From NCBI GenBank assembly GCA_022842065.1, contig JALHQH010000003.1:341756-405755 (forward strand): a stretch of DNA of 64,000 bases. The letters are read 5' to 3'. The notes below the pieces were generated by a model, which saw only the letters and a program-made list of their open reading frames with translations, had not been told where the DNA came from and made no database searches. Below are positions 44,221 through 53,466 of the stretch, one piece after another. The first letter of the stretch is position 1, and each line of letters starts with the position of its first letter. The DNA comes from Caldilineaceae bacterium. Lineage in GTDB: Bacteria; Chloroflexota; Anaerolineae; Caldilineales; Caldilineaceae. The position numbers and the translations under genes are program-made.

Positions 44221-44602
44221 GGAGTTACATCACATTGCCCTGCAAGAATTTAATGAGATTGTCGTATACGCCGAAATTCAGCGCTTACCGACCGGTGATC
44301 CACGCAAATTGCGTCTTTCTCTTGTAGATAATTCATTTATTGATATCTTTGTCTCTGCAACAGGACGCTATTCCTATCACTGGGACCGCACAAGTGCGAC
44401 AGGCCCGATCATCTACCGCCATGACAACGCTCCACACAAAGCATGGCGCTACATTGCCACTTTTCCCAAACATTTTCATGACGGTAGCGAAGAAAATGTT
44501 ACTGAAAGTACCATTAGTAGTCAACCGGCAGAGGCTATACGAGCATTCTGCCATTTTGTGTTAAAAAAATTGCAAAATGAAGCGCAAGAGCGGGAGTCGT
44601 AA
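44198..44602 (+). CDS. TumE/DUF6516-type toxin
   Basis: The 134-residue protein has the family segments KLRLSLVDNSFIDIFV, RYSYHWDR, YRHDNAPH and TFPKHFHDGSE, in the expected order. The family acts as the toxin of TumE-TumA pairs; its exact activity is not readable here. The start lies inside the preceding gene. It converges on the aminotransferase gene with only 22 bp between stops. Confidence 0.78.
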   Translation: MLISATYEELHHIALQEFNEIVVYAEIQRLPTGDPRKLRLSLVDNSFIDIFVSATGRYSYHWDRTSATGPIIYRHDNAPHKAWRYIATFPKHFHDGSEENVTESTISSQPAEAIRAFCHFVLKKLQNEAQERES

Positions 44603-44624
44603 TGATAGTTATGTTGTCTCTCAC

Positions 44625-45935
44625 TCAGTTGACCCCCAACGTCTCATGCACTTCGGCCAGTGCCCGATCCAAAATCTCCAGCGCCAGATTCACATCATCC
44701 TTGGTCGCAGTCAATGCAGGGGCAATACGAATCACATTGCCATACAACCCACCCTTGCCAATCAACAGGCCGCGCGCCCGTGTCTCTTCAAAAAGTTGGT
44801 TAACCGCTTTGGGGGCCGGTTCCTTGCTCTGTTGATCGAGCACCATCTCGATCCCCTGCATCAACCCCTTGCCGCGCACCTCGCCGATGAGTGGGTATTT
44901 TTCCCACAGTTTCTCCAGACCATTGCGCAAATGCGCGCCCACCTCACTTACATGGATCGGATTGGCCTCGGTTTCCATCACTTCCAGCGTGGCGCGTGAC
45001 GCCGCGGTGGAGACTGGATTGCCTCCAAAGGTGCTCAAGGTCAGCCCCTTCCCCACCGTCGATTGGGCGATCTCCTGGGTGGTAATTGTGTTGCCTAGCG
45101 GGAAGCCGTTGGCAATGCCCTTGGCCATCGTCATAATATCCGGCTCTACATCCCAATGTTGAATGCCGAACCAATGTTCACCGGTACGGCCAAACGCGGT
45201 CTGCACTTCGTCACAGATAAAGAGGCCGCCGTACTGTTTGGTGATTTCCGTCACCAGTTTGAAATATTCGGGCGGTGGGGTAATAAAGCCACCAACGCCC
45301 TGAATCGGTTCGGCCATAAACGCGGCAATACGCCCCGTGGTCGTCGTACGGATTACATCCTCGACATCACCGGCGCAGGCAACCCCACAAGTGGGATAGG
45401 TCAATTTGAGCGGACAGCGATAACAGTAGGGGTTGATCGCGTGTTTGATGTCCGCGCTAAAACTCTTGCCCACCTTCCAGGTCGAGTGGCCGGCCAGGCT
45501 CATGGTTAAGGAGGTGCCGCCGCTGTAGCCGTGGCGCAGCGCAACAATTTCGCGATTGTCCGTGTACGTCTGGGCCAGCACGACCGCCTTTTCATTCGCT
45601 TCACTGCCCGAGTTGGTAAAAAAGGAAGTTTGTAGTTTACCCGGTGTCAATTCGGCCAGCTTTTCGGCGAGCAAGATCGGGTTCGCATTGGGATAAAGCG
45701 TCGAGGAGTGGACCAGCTTGCCCACCTGCGCGGTCACCGCAGCCACGACCTTGGGATGGTTGTGGCCAATGCTGGTGGTTAAAATGCCGCCAAAGAAGTC
45801 GAGATACTTGTTGCCGTCGGCGTCCCAGACATAAAGCCCCTCGCCATGATCCAACGCAATCGGCTCGGTGTAGTAGAGAATGTGGTTGGGCCAAAGGTAT
45901 TGTCGTTGTTTTTCCAGCAGTTCTTGCGAGGTCAT
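44625..45935 (-). CDS. Class III aminotransferase
   Basis: The 436-residue PLP enzyme has SGSEAN (109-114), Asp242 (CDEVQTAFGR) and the PLP lysine Lys272 (MAKGIANG). It belongs to the omega/AGXT2-like group that moves amino groups from beta-alanine, 4-aminobutyrate or alanine to a keto acid. A Cys-rich insertion (Cys171, Cys174, Cys183, Cys187) may bind a metal. I cut the long reading frame at the ATG 45935, which has AAAGGAG upstream; the part beyond is a shadow of the next gene. Confidence 0.92.
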   Translation of the reverse strand: MTSQELLEKQRQYLWPNHILYYTEPIALDHGEGLYVWDADGNKYLDFFGGILTTSIGHNHPKVVAAVTAQVGKLVHSSTLYPNANPILLAEKLAELTPGKLQTSFFTNSGSEANEKAVVLAQTYTDNREIVALRHGYSGGTSLTMSLAGHSTWKVGKSFSADIKHAINPYCYRCPLKLTYPTCGVACAGDVEDVIRTTTTGRIAAFMAEPIQGVGGFITPPPEYFKLVTEITKQYGGLFICDEVQTAFGRTGEHWFGIQHWDVEPDIMTMAKGIANGFPLGNTITTQEIAQSTVGKGLTLSTFGGNPVSTAASRATLEVMETEANPIHVSEVGAHLRNGLEKLWEKYPLIGEVRGKGLMQGIEMVLDQQSKEPAPKAVNQLFEETRARGLLIGKGGLYGNVIRIAPALTATKDDVNLALEILDRALAEVHETLGVN

Positions 45936-45957
45936 GGGGTACTCCTTTGTAAAAGTT

Positions 45958-46039
45958 GCAGAGTGGCAGGGTGGCAAAGTTGTCCCGATCTTACCCTGCT
46001 CACCCATGACTTTGCAACTCTGCCACCCTGCCACTCTGC
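45958..46039. repeat. Inverted repeat with GTGGCA units
   Basis: Arms 45958-45982 and 46015-46039 match with one mismatch. The right side carries extra tandem GAGTGGCA/GGGTGGCA units. It lies in the 291-bp gap between divergent aminotransferase and phosphotriesterase genes; no promoter I trust was found there. Confidence 0.75.
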
Positions 46040-46226
46040 CACCCGAACACGCGCGGTAAAGATTTTGGGCAGCCATTCGCCTGGTTGCACTTTGGTGATA
46101 AAAACGTACAATTGCCCTAGCCATGCCGGCGACTGTATCGCTGCTGGCTGCACCGCATGTCAATCTATCGAGAAGTGGCTGCCCACATGTCACCAAGTGG
46201 CGGGCAATGAGGCGCAGAGAGGAAAA

Positions 46227-47153
46227 ATGTCGATGAAAAAACTGATCACAACCTTGGGGCCATTCACAGAAAACCAACTGGGGATGATCCTCCCCCATGA
46301 ACATATTTTTGTTGACCTGGGGCCAATCGCGGCCGAAAGTTATAAAACGGCTAATGTTGACGAAGTGATTCGGGTGATGCAGCCCGAAATCGAGCAGATC
46401 AAAACGCAGGGTATTACCGCCCTGGTTGAATGTACCCCCGTTGGTGTTGGCCGTCGCGCCGACATTGATCGAGCGGTCTCCCTGGCAACCAACTTGCCGG
46501 TCGTGGTCCCGACAGGCATCTATCGCGAACCGTGGGTGCCGCCTTGGGCACAGGCGGCCAGTGAAGAAGAACTGACTGCGTGGCTGCTCAGTGAGTTGAC
46601 CGACCAGATTGAACAGAGTGGTGTGCAAGCCGCGTGGATTAAGGTGAGTGCGGGCGACGATGGCATCACGCCTTGTGAAACAAAAATTCTGCGTGCGGCA
46701 GCCAAAGCGGGGGCGGCGACCAACGCCATCATCGGCAGCCACACGATCCGTGGGTGCGTCGTGCGCGATCAGCTAGATATTATCGCGGCGGCTGGCTATA
46801 CCGCTGATCGGTTCATCTGGATTCATACGCAGGCAGAACCAGATTTTGCCCTGCACCTGGAAATGGCCGCACGCGGCTGCTGGTTGGAATATGATTCCAT
46901 CGGTAGTGAGCACCCCGGCGATGAACAACTGATCAGTTGGATTCAACAATTACTGGCCGCGGGTTACGGCGACAAGTTGCTCTTAAGCCATGACCGAGGC
47001 TGGTATGATCCTTCTAAACCCAGTGGTGGGACGCCCAAGCCTTATACTTATCTGGTCGCGCATTTTCTACCCGCCCTACGTCGGGCGGGTGTGGATGAGA
47101 GCACCTTGCGACAATTAACCCAGGTTAATCCTTTTCATGCCTACGCACGCTAA
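46227..47153 (+). CDS. Phosphotriesterase-family hydrolase
   Basis: The 308-residue protein has the metal ligands of the family: His24 and His26 (HEH), the carbamylated Lys138 (WIKVSAG), His171 (GSHT), His199 (IHTQ) and Asp255 (SHDRG). It folds as a TIM barrel with two metals. Natural substrates are often lactones. AGAGAGG lies just before the ATG, supporting this start over longer forms; a second ATG two codons on is equally possible. Note that it is divergent from the aminotransferase gene. Confidence 0.9.
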   Translation: MSMKKLITTLGPFTENQLGMILPHEHIFVDLGPIAAESYKTANVDEVIRVMQPEIEQIKTQGITALVECTPVGVGRRADIDRAVSLATNLPVVVPTGIYREPWVPPWAQAASEEELTAWLLSELTDQIEQSGVQAAWIKVSAGDDGITPCETKILRAAAKAGAATNAIIGSHTIRGCVVRDQLDIIAAAGYTADRFIWIHTQAEPDFALHLEMAARGCWLEYDSIGSEHPGDEQLISWIQQLLAAGYGDKLLLSHDRGWYDPSKPSGGTPKPYTYLVAHFLPALRRAGVDESTLRQLTQVNPFHAYAR

Positions 47154-47275
47154 CTGTTTCTGCTGCTTATGAGCGGTCATAATCTCAGCACAAGTGAAAT
47201 GAAACTTTAATGGTTCAATTTGATCTTAGTGGGTTGACATCCCGCCCCGCCGTAAACGCGCCCAGTAGGCACCCT

Positions 47276-47342
47276 GGCTACCCAACAACGCCGGGTAAAC
47301 CCGGCTCCCATAGCCGGGTTTACCCGGCGTTGTTGGGTAGCC
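47276..47342. repeat. Perfect 31-bp inverted repeat
   Basis: Arms 47276-47306 and 47312-47342 are perfect reverse complements with loop CCCAT; the core is CGCCGGGTAAACCCGGC. It lies ~120 bp after the phosphotriesterase stop. The 511-bp gap to the next gene otherwise contains only the LacI promoter. Confidence 0.9.
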
Positions 47343-47461
47343 CTGCGGCTTTAGCCCGGGGCGATCTTGGTAATCCCCTCCGCGCGGTAAATCAGCAAAG
47401 CTCCATCAACGGGATATTTGGCCGCGAAAATTGGGAACGAGTTGCGTGACAAAATTGGGGG

Positions 47462-47490
47462 TTGACAAAAGCTGTGACTTCCCCTATAAT
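47462..47490 (+). promoter_or_regulatory. Perfect-consensus sigma-70 promoter before the second LacI gene
   Basis: TTGACA (47462-47467), 17-bp spacer, TATAAT (47485-47490). The transcript would have a leader of about 170 nt before the regulator ATG. Two AATTTCAAA direct repeats lie in the leader and could be operator half-sites. Confidence 0.9.
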
Positions 47491-47664
47491 CCCAAACAAT
47501 TCACCTGAAATTTCAAACTTGCTTCCCAAATTTTTATTATAATTTCAAATGAATGCAAACGACGCTCTCCCCTGCTCGTTTGTTTGACTGGTAATCTCCC
47601 TTTGCGGCGGGCGGGTGTATCCTGCTCAACCAAAGCCAACTCTGTAGTCCAGGCGCATCTTTCT

Positions 47665-48690
47665 ATGTCTGTTACTCTGCAAGCAGTGGCGGAACTGGCT
47701 GGTGTTTCGATTGGTACGGCCTCGCAAGCACTCAATCAACGCCCAAATGTTGCCCTGCCGACACGCCAGCGCGTGTTGGAGGCGGCGCGCACCCTTGGCT
47801 ACCCGGTACGTTTCAACGGTGATGAACCGGTGGAGCCGACGATTGCGCTGGTTGGGATGCTGGTTAAACATGATGTGAATTTGCCGGTGGCTGTTAATGC
47901 GTTTTACTCCCATGTGCAAGCGGGGGTGGAACGGGCCTGTCGCCACAACGGCATCAACCTGATGTACGCGGCGATTGAAGTCGACCAGAGCAACCGACCG
48001 GTGGCCTGGCCGGCGCTGGTCAATGAGAAGGGGCTCGATGGCTTATTGCTGCTCGGCACATTGATTGACGATGCGCTGGAAGTGATGCAGCAGCGTCAGA
48101 ATATCCCCACGGTGCTCATCGATAGTTACGGCCCTAGCGAGACCTTTGACATGGTACATATTGATAATGCGCAGGGGACTCAAGTTGCCATCACCCATCT
48201 GTTACAACAGGGCCATCGTCACATTGGGCTGGTTGGCTATAATAAAGCGTCTCCCCCTAGTTTTCAAGAGCGCCACCGCGCCTATTGCGAAACTTTGTTA
48301 CGGCATGGCATTACCTCCTGTTACGTCGCCGAATCTCACCATTCAATGAGTGATGCTTATCGGGCCACCCAGCAACTGCTGCAGGCCTCGCCCGAGGTCA
48401 CCGCGATTTTTGGCTGTATGGATCTCGCCGCGTTTGGGGCGATGAATGCCTGTCTCGACGCGGGGCTACGCATCCCGGACGATATCTCGATTATCGGCTT
48501 TGATAACATCGATCTGGCCGGCGAAATTCGGCCTGGCCTGACGACCGTCCATGTGCATAAAAATTGGATGGGTATGCTCGGCGTGCGGCGGCTGATCGAG
48601 CGGGTGCGCTACCCAGAACAACCGGCGACGAAGACGTTGATCTCTACCCACCTCGTTGCGCGCGATTCCGTCGCTGCACCGGTGCGGTAG
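47665..48690 (+). CDS. LacI-family transcriptional regulator
   Basis: The 341-residue protein begins with a LacI helix-turn-helix (TLQAVAELAGVSIGTASQALNQ) and continues with the effector-binding domain (SIIGFDNIDLAG near the end). It probably controls the peptide/sugar ABC operon downstream, though a repeat-filled gap lies between. No good ribosome site precedes the ATG; the longer frame from a TTG at 47584 has no family similarity in the extra residues. Confidence 0.88.
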   Translation: MSVTLQAVAELAGVSIGTASQALNQRPNVALPTRQRVLEAARTLGYPVRFNGDEPVEPTIALVGMLVKHDVNLPVAVNAFYSHVQAGVERACRHNGINLMYAAIEVDQSNRPVAWPALVNEKGLDGLLLLGTLIDDALEVMQQRQNIPTVLIDSYGPSETFDMVHIDNAQGTQVAITHLLQQGHRHIGLVGYNKASPPSFQERHRAYCETLLRHGITSCYVAESHHSMSDAYRATQQLLQASPEVTAIFGCMDLAAFGAMNACLDAGLRIPDDISIIGFDNIDLAGEIRPGLTTVHVHKNWMGMLGVRRLIERVRYPEQPATKTLISTHLVARDSVAAPVR

Positions 48691-48736
48691 TTGGATTAAG
48701 TTTTTAACTGCTCCCTGTTTTGTAATGTCCGTTTTG

Positions 48737-48846
48737 TAACGACTAACCCCTCCCTAACCCTCCCCTGACAAGGGAGGGCATCGTTGACGATGCAGCTGTT
48801 CCTCCCCTGAGCTGGGGGAGGTTAGGTGGGGGTTGCTTGGTCGTTA
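48737..48846. repeat. Imperfect inverted repeat with CCCTCCC-type arms
   Basis: Outer arms TAACGACTAACCCC and complementary GGGGGTT...GTCGTTA enclose inner GGGAGGG/CCTCCCC pairs. GTTTTGTA is repeated on both sides. It resembles a short mobile repeat in the gap between regulator and transporter genes. Confidence 0.6.
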
Positions 48847-48952
48847 CCCGTTTTGTATAAATCCCGTTTTCTCCCTACTTTGTGATTCCTGTTTTTGTGT
48901 AGATCCCGTTGTCCCAATCAATTCCTACCCTTTTGTTACCTGAGGAGGTACC

Positions 48953-50980
48953 ATGAGAAAGCATCTCTTTTGGAGCGTGCTGCTAATTATGGCCCTGTTG
49001 ATCAGCGCCTGTGGTGGTGCATCAGCTCCTACCGTGATGGAGCAAATGGCTGCTGAAACCGAAGCCGATGCGACTGCCGCACCGGCGGCAGAGGCGGCGT
49101 CAACGTCAGCTTCCGGTTATGCCGAATCACCCATGCTGGCCGAACGCGTGGCCGCAGGCGAATTGCCACCGGTGGAGGAACGGTTACCCGTCAACCCTGC
49201 GGTCGTCGCCCCCACCAATGAAGTCGGTCAATATGGTGGCGAATTCCGGATGGGTTTTGTGGGCAATAACGCAGGCTGGGGTGGCCTCTGGTTTGTCACC
49301 GGCTGGGAGAATCTGGTGATCTGGAAAGCGGATTTCTCCGGGGTCGAGCCGAACATTGCCGAGCGCTGGGAAGTCAGCGACGATGTGCGCGAATATACCT
49401 TCCACCTGCGCGAAGGCATGAAGTGGTCCGACGGTGAGCCTTTCACTGCGGACGACATTATGTTCTACATTGATGATATCCTTTTCAATGAAGAACTCTC
49501 GCCCGCCGGCCCGGTTGCCGACTGGTTGCCCGCTAGTACTGGTGATGCCTTTAAAGCCGAAAAGATCGACGACTACACGGTCAAATTTATCTTTGTCGAG
49601 CCATATGGTACCTTTCTCTATAACCTGCCGACTTGGGCGGGCCGCCATATCACCTTCTTCCCCAAACATTACTTGAGCCAATTCCACGCTGATTATAACC
49701 CGGATGTTGCTGCGTTGGTCGAGGCGGAAGAAGGGGTTGAGGATTGGGTCGGTCTCTTTAACAAAAAGGCCGCCGGCCCCACCGATGATACCCAGGGCTT
49801 TTACAACGAACCCGACCGCCCCCTGCTCTTCCCCTGGATTATTACGCAACCGCTGGGCACAGGTACGACGATCCAACTTGCGCGCAATCCCTACTACTGG
49901 AAAGTTGACACTGCCGGCAATCAACTGCCCTACATCGACACCTTTGTCGGGATCTCTTACCAGGATGCCGAAAGCCGCACCTTTGCCATGCTCAACGGCG
50001 ATCTGGATATTGTGAAGGATCCGGGCGATGAGAACCGCATTCTCTACTTTGATGCCATGGATTCGGGCAAACCGCTCCAGATCAACACGGGCATCTCGGA
50101 TGGCGCCAACAGCAACACGATCCACTTCAACCGCACGATTGCCGACCCGGTGAAGGCCGAAATTTTTGCTAACAAAGATTTCCGCATCGGCATGTCCTAC
50201 GCCATCAACCGCCAAGAGATCATCGACATCGTCCACCAAGGCCAGGGCACACCATCCCAGCAGTCCCCTCTGGAAAGTTCGCCCCTCTTTAATGAGACGC
50301 TGGCCACTCAATATGCCGACTATGACCCAGCGCTGGCCAACGAGCATCTGGACAAGGTGCTGCCCGAAAAGGACAGTGACGGCTTCCGCTTGGGGCCGGA
50401 TGGCAATCGCCTGTCGATTGTCTTCTCGGTTTCCAATGACCTCTCTTATGGCACCAACTGGGTGCAGACCGCAGAACTGTTGACCCAATACTGGGCAGCA
50501 GTTGGGGTCGAAGTGGTGCTGAATTCGATGCCCGACGTGCAGTTCACCGAAAACAAAGCGGCCAACGAAGTTGAAGCGACCATGTACACCGGCGAAGGTG
50601 GGGCTGGGATCACAGCAATTCTTGACCCACGGTACTACACCCCTGGTGAATATTTTGGCATGTTTGGGAATGGCTGGTATTACAGTCGCGTCGGCGCAGC
50701 CGATGCTGTCCAAGTCGAAATGCCTGATGAGATGGTGCAACTACGCGCCAAGTACGAAGCCGTCCTCACCGCCCCCACCCAGGATGAGCAAGTTGCCGCC
50801 ATGAGCGAAGTCATTGCCGACGCCGCCGAGCAATTTTATGTCATCGGCATCTCCCGCCCCGGCACCGGCTTCCAACCCTTCCACGCCCGCGTCCGCAACC
50901 TCCCCGAAGAGTGGATCGTCGGCTGGATCGAAGGCGTGCAGAAGATTTTGTACCCGGAACAGTGGTATTTGGCGGAATAG
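48953..50980 (+). CDS. Peptide ABC transporter binding protein (SBP_bac_5)
   Basis: This 675-residue family 5 binding lipoprotein has a signal peptide with Cys20 (LLISACGG), a ~55-residue Ala/Glu-rich linker and the family pattern NIAERWEVSDDVREYTFHLREGMKWSDG (given as segments around residue 125-150). It is longer than typical OppA proteins, like members that bind sugars or longer peptides. GAGGAGG lies seven bases before the ATG. It is first of five genes encoding a full transporter. Confidence 0.92.
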   Translation: MRKHLFWSVLLIMALLISACGGASAPTVMEQMAAETEADATAAPAAEAASTSASGYAESPMLAERVAAGELPPVEERLPVNPAVVAPTNEVGQYGGEFRMGFVGNNAGWGGLWFVTGWENLVIWKADFSGVEPNIAERWEVSDDVREYTFHLREGMKWSDGEPFTADDIMFYIDDILFNEELSPAGPVADWLPASTGDAFKAEKIDDYTVKFIFVEPYGTFLYNLPTWAGRHITFFPKHYLSQFHADYNPDVAALVEAEEGVEDWVGLFNKKAAGPTDDTQGFYNEPDRPLLFPWIITQPLGTGTTIQLARNPYYWKVDTAGNQLPYIDTFVGISYQDAESRTFAMLNGDLDIVKDPGDENRILYFDAMDSGKPLQINTGISDGANSNTIHFNRTIADPVKAEIFANKDFRIGMSYAINRQEIIDIVHQGQGTPSQQSPLESSPLFNETLATQYADYDPALANEHLDKVLPEKDSDGFRLGPDGNRLSIVFSVSNDLSYGTNWVQTAELLTQYWAAVGVEVVLNSMPDVQFTENKAANEVEATMYTGEGGAGITAILDPRYYTPGEYFGMFGNGWYYSRVGAADAVQVEMPDEMVQLRAKYEAVLTAPTQDEQVAAMSEVIADAAEQFYVIGISRPGTGFQPFHARVRNLPEEWIVGWIEGVQKILYPEQWYLAE

Positions 50981-50998
50981 GGAGAGGGAGATAGGGAA

Positions 50999-51110
50999 AT
51001 CGGTACATCAGTAAATCGGTATATCGGTAGCTGCTACACTACCAACTGATCTACCGATTTCCTGATGTACTTATCTACCGATGTACCGATTTACTGATGT
51101 ACCGATGTAC
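50999..51110. repeat. Inverted array of 8-bp repeats, gap 1
   Basis: Four octamers of type ATCGGTAN (50999-51030) face seven inverted units of type NTACYGAT (51051-51106). The array fills the gap between the binding-protein and first permease genes. Confidence 0.9.
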
Positions 51111-51134
51111 TTTCCCCCCGCCAGGAGCAATCGC

Positions 51135-52124
51135 ATGTGGAAATATCTGGCCCGGCGCACCGGCTATATGATCTTCACCATCTGGGTGGTCTCGATGATC
51201 TCCTTTGCGGTGATCCAATTGCCGCCGGGCGATTATGTGACCAATATGGTCTCGCAAATGTTGGGGCAGGGGGCCAAAGAGATCCCGCCTGAATTTGAGG
51301 CGCAGTTGCGCGAACAGTATGGCCTGAATCAGCCGATGTATGTGCAGTACTTCAAGTGGATCCGTAATATTATCCTGCACGGCGAATTTGGCTACTCGTT
51401 TATCTACAAACGCGACGCTGCCGACCTGATTGTTGAGCGGTTGCCCCTGACCCTGGCCCTTTCCTTATCGACTTTCGTTTTCGTCTGGATTGTGTCGCTG
51501 CCGATTGGGATCTATTCGGCGGTGCGCAAATATTCGTTGGGCGACTATGTGGCGACCTTTATTGGCTTTATTGGCCTCGCCACGCCCGATTTTCTGCTGG
51601 CGCTCGTCTTCCTCTTCTTGAGCTATAAGTACCTGGGCCAGGCGATGATCGGCCTTTTTTCCCAACAATATATGGACGCGCCCTGGTCGCTGGCTCGATT
51701 CGGCGATATGTTGCAACATCTCTGGATTCCCGTGATCATCATTGGCACCGCAGGCACCGCTGGGTTAATCCGCACCATGCGCGCCAATTTGCTCGATGAG
51801 CTGAATAAACCCTATGTGGAGACCGCGCGCTCCAAAGGGGTTTCTGAGTTGCGGTTGCTGCTCAAATATCCGGTGCGCCATGCCATGAACCCTTTTGTTG
51901 CGACGATTGGTTGGGCCTTGCCGGGGTTGATTTCCGGTGAAGCGCTCGTTTCGATAGTGCTGAATCTGCCCACATCGGGACCGGTGCTGCTCAACGCGTT
52001 GATTACTCAGGATATGTACGTCGCCGCCGGCTTTATCCTGATGCTCTGTACGCTGACCGTCATCGGCACCTTTATTTCTGATCTGTTACTCGCGTGGCTC
52101 GACCCGCGCATTCGGTTGGAGTAG
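51135..52124 (+). CDS. Peptide ABC permease (OppB type)
   Basis: The 329-residue permease starts MWKYLARRTGYM with a membrane helix and has the OppB domain with the loop TARSKGVSELRLLLKYPVRHA. CCAGGAGC lies before the ATG. It pairs with the OppC-type permease encoded at 52,307. Upstream in-frame codons belong to the repeat array, so an earlier start is ruled out. Confidence 0.92.
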   Translation: MWKYLARRTGYMIFTIWVVSMISFAVIQLPPGDYVTNMVSQMLGQGAKEIPPEFEAQLREQYGLNQPMYVQYFKWIRNIILHGEFGYSFIYKRDAADLIVERLPLTLALSLSTFVFVWIVSLPIGIYSAVRKYSLGDYVATFIGFIGLATPDFLLALVFLFLSYKYLGQAMIGLFSQQYMDAPWSLARFGDMLQHLWIPVIIIGTAGTAGLIRTMRANLLDELNKPYVETARSKGVSELRLLLKYPVRHAMNPFVATIGWALPGLISGEALVSIVLNLPTSGPVLLNALITQDMYVAAGFILMLCTLTVIGTFISDLLLAWLDPRIRLE

Positions 52125-52141
52125 GGAAGGGGGATAGGTAA

Positions 52142-52270
52142 ATCGGTAAATCGGGACATCGGTAAGGGATTGGCTCCGTACGATGGTTTACTGTGTCTCA
52201 GTCTACTGATTTACCGATGTACTGATGTACCAATGTACCGATGTACTGATGTACTGATGTACTGATTTAC
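52142..52270. repeat. Inverted array of 8-bp repeats, gap 2
   Basis: Three octamers of type ATCGGTAA (52142-52165) face eight units of type NTACYGAT (52203-52266). It is the same repeat family as gap 1, between the two permease genes. Confidence 0.9.
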
Positions 52271-52306
52271 CCTTCTACTTGTTCTACCACCAAGGGAATT
52301 CTTTCT

Positions 52307-53464
52307 ATGACCACAATTGCTGAGCGTCCAGAAACTTTGGGGCACGCCCCTTATAGCCCCGGTCCTGCCGCGGAGCCGACCGGCGCGCTCCAATCCGAGG
52401 TGGCGTCGCAATGGAAACTGATGTGGTGGAAGTTTCGCCAGCACCGGCTGGCGATGATCAGTGGCGGTGTCGTGATCCTCTTTTATCTGGTCGCGCTCTT
52501 TTGTGAATTTGTCGCGCCCACGACGTCCACCGCATATAACCAAGAGTATGTCCATGCGCCGCCGCAGGTTTTACACTTCTGGCAGGATGGCCGCTTTGCG
52601 CCCTATGTCTATGGCTACACCTTTACGCGCGACCCCCGCTCGCTGCGTAAAACCTGGACCGTCGATGAAAGCGTGGTGATTCCTGCTGGCTTCTTTGTTA
52701 AAGGCGAAACCTATAAGCTGTGGGGCTTGATCCCCTGGGATCGCCACCTGATCGGCGCCAAAAATCCTGGCGACCCCTTCTACCTGATGGGCTCGGATAA
52801 AAGTGGTCGCGATGTCTTTAGCCGGATTCTCTATAGCAGCCGCATCTCGTTGACGGTTGGCCTGGTGGGGGTATCGCTCAGCCTGATGCTGGGCATTCTA
52901 TTGGGCGGCCTCTCCGGGTTATTGGGCGGCTTTTTGGACAATGTGATTCAACGCCTGATCGAAATTCTCATGTCGCTGCCGGCGATCCCGATTATTCTGG
53001 CCCTGGCCGCAGCCGTGCCCTTACACTGGGGACCGTTGCGGGTCTACTTTATTATTACCGTCATCCTCTCGCTCTTGGGCTGGACGGGATTGGCGCGCGT
53101 CGTGCGCAGCAAATTCCTGGCCCTGAAGAGTGAAGACTTTGTGCTCGCCGCCGAACTCGATGGGGTCAGCCGCTACCGGCTGATCGTGCATCACATGTTG
53201 CCCTCCTTCATGAGCCATATCATTGCTTCGGTCACGCTGGCGATTCCCGGCATGATCTTGGGTGAGACCGCCCTGAGTTTTCTTGGCTTGGGGTTGCGCC
53301 CACCAGTCGTCAGTTGGGGCGTCATGTTGCAAGAGGCCCAAAAGGTCGCCGTCATCGCCATCTTTCCCTGGCTCCTCCTGCCAGCCTTGGCCGTCGTCAT
53401 CATCGTCCTCGCCTTCAACTTCTTTGGCGACGGCCTGCGCGACGCCGCCGACCCGTATCAGTAA
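52307..53464 (+). CDS. Peptide ABC permease (OppC type)
   Basis: The 385-residue protein has a long N-terminal cytoplasmic part, a periplasmic insert of ~110 residues (52,520-52,800) that includes GSDKSGRDVFSRIL, and the permease loop AELDGVSRYRLIVHHMLPS. AAGGGAA precedes the ATG. It should form the channel with the OppB-type partner. Confidence 0.92.
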   Translation: MTTIAERPETLGHAPYSPGPAAEPTGALQSEVASQWKLMWWKFRQHRLAMISGGVVILFYLVALFCEFVAPTTSTAYNQEYVHAPPQVLHFWQDGRFAPYVYGYTFTRDPRSLRKTWTVDESVVIPAGFFVKGETYKLWGLIPWDRHLIGAKNPGDPFYLMGSDKSGRDVFSRILYSSRISLTVGLVGVSLSLMLGILLGGLSGLLGGFLDNVIQRLIEILMSLPAIPIILALAAAVPLHWGPLRVYFIITVILSLLGWTGLARVVRSKFLALKSEDFVLAAELDGVSRYRLIVHHMLPSFMSHIIASVTLAIPGMILGETALSFLGLGLRPPVVSWGVMLQEAQKVAVIAIFPWLLLPALAVVIIVLAFNFFGDGLRDAADPYQ

Positions 53465-53466
53465 TC

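Noticed and set aside
45936..46742. N-terminal extension of the aminotransferase frame
   Set aside because: The extra ~270 codons run through an inverted repeat and the antisense of the phosphotriesterase gene. A good ribosome site supports the start at 45935.
49184..50740. 518-codon open frame on the minus strand
   Set aside because: It lies wholly inside the family 5 binding-protein gene, has no recognisable domain and no ribosome site. It is an antisense shadow of biased codon use.
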